Assembly (NCBI GenBank): GCA_012064415.1
Contig: SSNU01000144.1
Span: forward strand, 671,084-735,083
Origin: Gyrodactylus bullatarudis
Lineage: Eukaryota; Platyhelminthes; Monogenea; Gyrodactylidea; Gyrodactylidae
Direction: 5' to 3'
Length of the DNA stretch: 64,000 nucleotides
In this document: one piece after another, positions 57,420 through 64,000 of the stretch
How the letters are laid out: each line of letters starts with the position of its first letter
Position numbering within the stretch: the stretch's first letter is position 1
The notes under the pieces: model-generated
Told to the model about the DNA's origin: nothing
Seen by the model: only the letters and a program-made list of their open reading frames with translations
Database searches by the model: none
Program-made: the position numbers and the translations under genes

Positions 57420-60400
57420 CTCTTACGAATTAAATAGAAAATCTTGTTTCCTTTCCTATTTTGAGAGAGAGAGAACAATCTTCCTTCTTGTGACTGACCC
57501 GGACAGATTGGCAAGAGTGTATTATACATGCATTGAGAAATGTATCGATATCTGTATTTCTCTACATGTCCATCATGAGTTACAGGATGTATCTACCGCA
57601 ACGAGTCCTGTTTTAGTTGTTATTTCGAGCAAAATGCATAAAAAAGAAACCAGAAAGATGTTAAACAAATAAAACTCTGTACAGTACCACTGAGCATATT
57701 GGAAAAAAAACAATATTGATACAAACTTCATGTCGAATAGAGAGAGAGAGAGCTACTACTGTTTATTAGTACTGAATATACAGTTGAGGGGTGAACTAAA
57801 TAAAATGTGATCATGTTGACAACAAGAGACTCCTGTATGCCTTTTTTTATTTTCGCTCTCAACATCTTCTTCTTGGCTCTAGTACATTATTATTTTTAGG
57901 TGAACAGGCATGTGTGTAGTCTATTCGAATCAAATCTTAACAATCCAGATGGCTAATTATTTACATTGTTGGTCAAAATTTTTCTAATAACTGAGTACTG
58001 TATCTTTACATGAATATACGAGTAGTACTTAAGTCACGTTTACTTGTGAGTAGTTTTGATCTTTGACAAAATTTGCTAAAAATAAATTTGAATATAGTCC
58101 AGAATTAAATCGAAATTTGACTGAATTAATTTTCAAGATTGGACACTAGCTAGTCCATGTTTACCTGTAGGATTTCGTTCTTAATTTTAAAGTTCAACTT
58201 GCGATATTGAAACATGTGTTGTATTAGATTCTAATTTGAATGAAAATAATATCAAACTTCTGTCTGCTCATTTGAATGAATAAAATTGCATTTTTTGCGC
58301 TTCACTGATAGAATAGGATTTTTGTTCTTATCCTATTCAATATATTTTCTCACTGTATCACTTCAAATTGTGTCTCTTATAAGCGAGAGTTCTCATCTTG
58401 GGTGGCATTTTTATAATTTTCACAAAACAAAACCTCTATATCCCTCATACACAAGATGGAATGGCAGTTTCAGCCAAATGTTTACATGTTCAAGAGGTGT
58501 AGTAGCTGAATTAAATTGTAGTGGGGAAGTTCTTTTCTGAGTGAAAGATGATTGAAGAGGAACGTTGAAAAATTGAGAATGAGATTCAAAAAAATTCCAC
58601 GTGCTCCTTCCCTCCCTCTTCCAATGTTGGGTATGTATAATATACATTGTATATGTCAGGTTGAATGAACTTGGTAAGGGAAGACGAGATAGACGAAGAG
58701 ACTAATGAAAAGCACAAACACATGTGTGAAAAAATCCTTGAGTGTTTTGTTTACCCAGGAAACGATAGACGTAATAAGCCTACACTTGCATAATCTAAAA
58801 TCTCTCTCTCTCTTCCTTTCTATGGAATCTTTATTGGAAAAAGAATTGAATTATCTCTGTTTCTCTCGCGTGGTCTCTTCCCTCTGAACTTTTATTTCCT
58901 CGTGCTAATTCTATATTTGCTCAATGACTAAAGGTAATTAGACTCCCTTCTTATAAAATCTGTAAGTAAACATTTACTAGGCGTCAAATTTCACTTTGTA
59001 ATGTAGAGAATATTTATCATTCAAGATTTAGTTAACTAACCACTTGAATGGCTTACTTTTAATTTTTTTGATGAGTCCGTGATTTTTCTCTACTTCTCTC
59101 TGTGCTGAAATTAAATAATAAGCCAAAGTTAATTGACATGATCTCAATTTTTTCATCAAGATGTTAAAGAATTTTAAAAATCTAAATTATGCAGAATACT
59201 TTTTGTTTGGGAGTTTTTAAACCCTCCAAAGTAATGATATGTAGGCCCTAAAATCATTAAATTAAATTTTTGAGTGATCTGTCAAAAATTTAATGGCGAT
59301 ATACGGCTTGCTTTTCTAACTCTGATCCGTAAAAATTTCATTTGACTACCCACTCACTTTCAAATTAACTCTGAAAAAATGAGAATTTGGCCTCAAAATA
59401 TTATAATAATTTTTTCTTCAAATAGTAAAATTAGGCAATATGGATAGGATTTTTTAAATCTTCAACATTTTAAAATTTTTGGTCAAAACATTGAGATTTT
59501 TTTTGGGCCTGGAGTTAAGAACGAACGAAAGATTTATTTTCGTCGATTCTCTTCAGACCAAACACCGACTATCGATATATATTCATACATGAAATAATGT
59601 TAAACATTATTATTATTGTAACATACACTGTCTAATAATCTTTGCAAGGATGAAAAAATCATGCCTCTTCATGTTAATTCCATGCTTAAATTGATAAAAT
59701 TGATAGCATTCTCATTTAGAATCCTCTTTATTTTTGTCAAAAACATGAGGGGACTACATCTCCTCAACCAACGCAAATAATATCAGTGATTTTTAACTTG
59801 AATTATTGTTGTTGGGTTTGCCATTTTGCTAGCCTAAAGAGATGAAAGTTTTCCTAGTTCAAAAATCGTGTGCAGTGCACCCTCTCCTCCTTGAGATTGG
59901 ATGCTCAACTACAACTCTCTGTCTCCTCTCAACTGCATTAACTAGGTAAAAAAATCTGTGCCTAGCCTCTCTTTCATTACCACACAAGTAGACAGAAACA
60001 TTTTGAGGACAAATATTTTTTTATTTTGCATTGATTTACTGCTACTCAAAAACATGCTTTTCAACTCAATAATAATAATAATATTATTATCTAGAGATTT
60101 TGTCTTTCGATAAAAACATTGCCCAAATCCACATTGGCCTACATGTCTTTATTATCTCTAGAGGGAATTTTGCATGAGGCTTGGCTCCTTTTGTTCGACT
60201 ACATCAATAATTTTTTGAGCTGAACAGATTTTTACCATGGCAGAAAACTACTCATTACTTATTTTGACTTGAATTTTTAAAGTTTACCATGTTTATAATT
60301 TTTCCTGCTCATTACTAATGATTAGGGCAATTCTTTTGCTAATTTCGTTATTTTGGATACGATGAAAAGCCGGCTCCATCCTATCAGCTCTGAGCTTTTT

Positions 60401-60912
60401 GTGATACATTTCCATCAAATTTCAGATATTGGCTCAGATAAAATTCTTAATTCATATTAATAGATTAATTTTTTGCCAGAAAAGGCTGAAATTTTGGCTA
60501 TTTTGGATCGAGAAATATGCCTCTGCCCTAGTAATGATTCATTTGGTATTCATTCATCCTCACATTCTTGCATTATCTTGAAAGGGTAATTCAATTTTAA
60601 TCTCTTCTTGATTTATTTGTACGAGGCTGTCTTTTGTGTTATTTGAGGTTTTTCAAGTTCTAAAAATTTGCCACTCTTTTTCCCATAGCTCGCTTATTCT
60701 TTGTCCCAAAATAAAGATTTATGCTCCCGTTAGGCTGACCACTTTGAGCTACGACCGGAGAAATTTTACAAAAACACTCGAATAACTCAAATACTTTATG
60801 TTGGAAAATTGTTTCCTTTGGAATTTACCGCTTACAGACATGGCTTAATATTATGGGACTGGATTCAAAAAATATATATATTGATAAAATAAAATCTATT
60901 AGGAAAATTCTG
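57420..60912. other. Gene-poor region with simple repeats
   Basis: Contains (GA)n near 57740, (TC)n near 58800 and an (AAT)n/(ATT)n tract near 60070. No gene recognised on either strand. Confidence 0.4.
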
Positions 60913-61135
60913 TCAATGGAAGTAGTTTCCTGATGAATTAAGGCACTTCTGCCAACGAATTGGCAATTTTTTGATCCCATCACTAAAGAATTCTTCAGAT
61001 CAAAAAAGTCATCGAGTCCAATTTTTTACCTTTTAGGAAATGTTGTAGAGACCTAAAAAGATGATAGTCCGATGGAGCAAGATCTGGACTATATGTTGGA
61101 TGATCGATTAAATCGAAGTTCTCTTCTTCAAAAAA
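60913..61135 (-). pseudogene. Mariner transposase C-terminal fossil
   Basis: Reverse-strand translation gives FEEENFDLIDHPTYSPDL then APSDYHLFRSLQHFLKGKKL, then, after a frameshift, GIKKLPIRWQKCLNSSGNYF and a stop. These are the classic mariner C-terminal blocks (YSPDLAPSDYHLF, the last catalytic Asp region, and RWQKC). The 5' two thirds are absent and the frame is broken, so this is a dead copy. It is from a different subgroup than the element at 43.4-45.4 kb. Confidence 0.88.
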
Positions 61136-64000
61136 TTTTCAAAATACTAGGTTATCAAATTATTAATTTGTCTGAATCAAATTCAAATAATTTTAATCAT
61201 ACTTAATTTTCTAGGGTATGAAGAATTCAATTCACAATAATAATTCATACAGAGTTTGAAAAATTGTCAAGAACCCTTGTCATTATCGAGGACATTTTCC
61301 GTTATTTTTTTCACTCCATGTCTCTCTCTCTATTCATTGTCCAATTAATTAACATAATTCTTAGTTTGACTTTAGACCATAAATATGCCATGATATGCTA
61401 AACTCACACTGTACTTGTTGATTTAATAATAAAATAAAACTCAATGAGACTGCTAGTCACAAGTGTATGGAACATGTTCTACATGTGTTATAAATTCCTA
61501 CATTGTACCACATTATCTTAGTATACTTTATAGTGTTTTATTTTATGATATTATTATTAAGGAATAGTCTAAGCACATTTTTGTGTGAATATTTGAGAGC
61601 AAGGTTCTTTCCTTTTCCCTCTAATGGATCGTTACTTTTGTTGTTTATACTACATCTAAAATGTACATGTAGGGAGAAAACAACACCCTTTTCTCTCTCT
61701 CTCTCCAACACTATACCTTCATGCATCAATATCCATATTCAATTAATATTTCTTCTACATTTTTCAAGTTGTTTTGTGGAAACCAGAAAGTCTCGACCGT
61801 GTAAACAATTAAGGCATCTGGAAATTGTAATTTTCTCACCATCAATTCATATGTATTTATTTTTTCTTGTCTCGCTTAATTAAAACATGTTCTTGGCTAA
61901 TTTTTCATCGGTCTTGCTTCAACCAACCACCTCTTATTACTACTCCTGAAAATCCATGAAAGAGTTCAATTTTCCTCACATCTCTCTACCTTGACATGGT
62001 GAATATATTTGAAAATTTTACATTCTGAGCATCTTTTGTTCGAAAATACACAAAAAGTTAATCTCTCCTATATTCCCATCCTTTCCACTAGTCAATGAGC
62101 AGTACTCAGTATTCCCCCAACATCTGATGTTCATTTAATTAGCGCGAGCAAGAAAAGCTCCTCACAAGAGATTAGATTGGTGTCGAAGATAGTTGGAGGC
62201 AGAAGAGAAAGACAGAAATCTTACTTTTCCATCTATCGAGAAGCTTTTGTCCCTATTTTTTCCCTAAAAATTCCTACCTTATGGCGTTAAAATTGAGATA
62301 TCCTTTCTTTCAATTCACGCCGATTCGTTCACTAAAATACGAACATGACTCTTTTTCGTCTTTTACATGTTTTGTTAACAAAACTCTTACAAAATCATGT
62401 ACAATATGTGAATATGCTTTACACACACTAAAATAAAAAACTTTTTTATCATATTAAGAAGTGAGCACTCGTCTAGGCATTCTCATAAAGACTTTACAAA
62501 GGTCAAATGGAGAGAATAAAAGTTATTCTACTTCTACGTCTTTATCTGGAGCAATTTTATGCCTTTTATGATAGGATTTGAATTTGTATTCCAGAAAGAA
62601 AAAGAGGTCATGAGATTGTCCTTTTTTATTGTTATCATCAGAAATTCATTCGCAAGACCTGGTCATTTTGCCGATTCTAAATTTTTATGAGATGTAACAA
62701 AAAGTTTTTTCTTCTAACTGGAAAAAAATCTGATACAAGAGATTTATTCTCCGGCATCTGATAAAAATACAGTCACTTCATTTATCAGGAGGACCCATAA
62801 AAACTCATTTGGTCGGTAAAGTAACAATAAATCTTTTTGACATTCTAATTAGAGGAGACTTTCCCTTTCAAGATAAATGGCCAATTTGTCTCCAATAATA
62901 GAAAAAAGAGGTTCACTCGTGTGTCAAAATCTCTACCAGTCAAGTGCATCATATCTTTGGATCATTAATTAAGAGTGGGATAAATTATTCTATTAACAAT
63001 CCTCTATAATTTTTCATCTCGTGACCTCTATTTGTTTTTTTGGCTACATAAAACTAGAGTTAATTATTAATTGAAACACTTGAACTTGACTTATGAAGCC
63101 TTTGAGGAGGTTAGGCCTTCCTCCTTCGACTCATCGACTGGATAAACAACATACAAAACTAATAAAACCATATATACTTTCGAATTCTTATAAGTCTAAC
63201 GCGTGAATATTTTTTCATTCAAAAATGAACACAATAGATTAATTAGATTTTTATCTCTTTAACCCTCGAACTTGTCATACGACACGTTCCCTCCTTCTTT
63301 TCTATTCTAGCCATCACTGATGTTGATAATAAAACATTGAGTTATTTGTTATCTTTTTTTCTTCTTCTTCGAACTTTTTCATCATAATAATTATTATTTT
63401 CAATATCAAAATATTAAAAAGTAATAAAATCCATACATAAACCAACATTTCATAGCGTAAAGTTGGCTGAATTATCATTATTATTGAACCCAACTTTGGG
63501 AAAAATATGCACATTGGTATTATTATTATTATTATTCAGGGATAAACATTCAGGAAAACATTTGCAATGGTTGACTTCCTTTCTAACGTTATTCCTCAAA
63601 AATAATGTGAGACACGCATATTCTGACATTGATATAAAAATATTTAATACATTTATTCCCAATTTAACGCCTTCAAGCAGATAAAAGTTTACGTGGATAA
63701 GAAGGCGACTAATATTCCCAGAGGAATCTAACATGTCGGTAGGAATATTAAAAAAATAATTCTTCATAATTTTATACGGGCTGATAAAATTTATTTTCGT
63801 CAAGACTCAAGGAACGTGGTCTTCACGCAAAGACACATGTTGCTTCATGTAGTTATTTTATTACATTACTTTTCATTCATTCATTCAAGTTGAGTGAGAC
63901 ATCAAAAATAATCCCATCATTAAGAGAACACTACTACTATTGATAATATAGAAGAAGTTTTGTATTTGACATTTTTTCCTTGTGTGTGAACACCTAATCT
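61136..64000. other. Right edge, nothing firm
   Basis: AT-rich DNA with (TC)n near 61690 and (ATT)n near 63517-63537. Short open stretches on both strands are repeat-derived or random. No gene recognised. Confidence 0.4.

Noticed and set aside
63314..63803. Overlapping ORFs with Asn runs
   Set aside because: Driven by an (ATT)n microsatellite; no other coding character.

Overview
This is animal (metazoan) nuclear DNA: strongly AT-rich, full of GT-AG introns, and carrying a Frizzled receptor, an EGF-domain receptor and a candidate insulin-like peptide gene. Its hallmark is intron miniaturisation. Twelve introns in seven genes are only 24-38 nt long; each was fixed by matching the joined exons to a conserved protein family or by reading-frame continuity. 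Introns this short in an animal recall dicyemids, for which highly shortened spliceosomal introns have been published. My best guess is therefore a mesozoan (dicyemid or orthonectid). That is an inference from gene structure, not a proof.

Layout. From the left edge to 22.5 kb lies one minus-strand gene for a secreted or membrane EGF-domain protein. It runs off the left edge, and its eight small exons are separated by introns of up to 8 kb; one intron holds a piggyBac-like MITE. A single-exon Asn-rich gene (23.1-24.6 kb) follows. Then comes a compact housekeeping block: PSPH (-), YRDC (+), ARCN1 (-), RPS27 (+), with the insulin-like gene (+) after it. From 30.7 to 38.4 kb there is a small ORF broken by one in-frame TGA, a two-exon small gene whose intron contains a foldback element, an intronless Frizzled (-), and an orphan ORF (-). 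LSM4 (-) and alanine aminotransferase (+) are divergent. The aminotransferase gene has a 27-nt intron and also a 7.2-kb intron swollen by a Tc1/mariner-like element and a decayed MULE. A second compact block follows: ABHD18 (-), CHCHD2/10 (+), BUB3 (-), REPS (+). From 53.9 kb to the right edge I see no convincing gene, only a hairpin element, a mariner fossil and simple repeats.

Five neighbouring gene pairs are divergent with only 110-131 bp between their start codons, implying shared bidirectional promoters. Two pairs converge with 44 and 94 bp between stops. The genome is thus compact around housekeeping genes, while receptor introns and the right-hand desert are long. Many exons are too short to stand out as open reading frames and were found by reading across splice sites. 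One example is RPS27, whose coding exons lie opposite a 98-codon antisense ORF.
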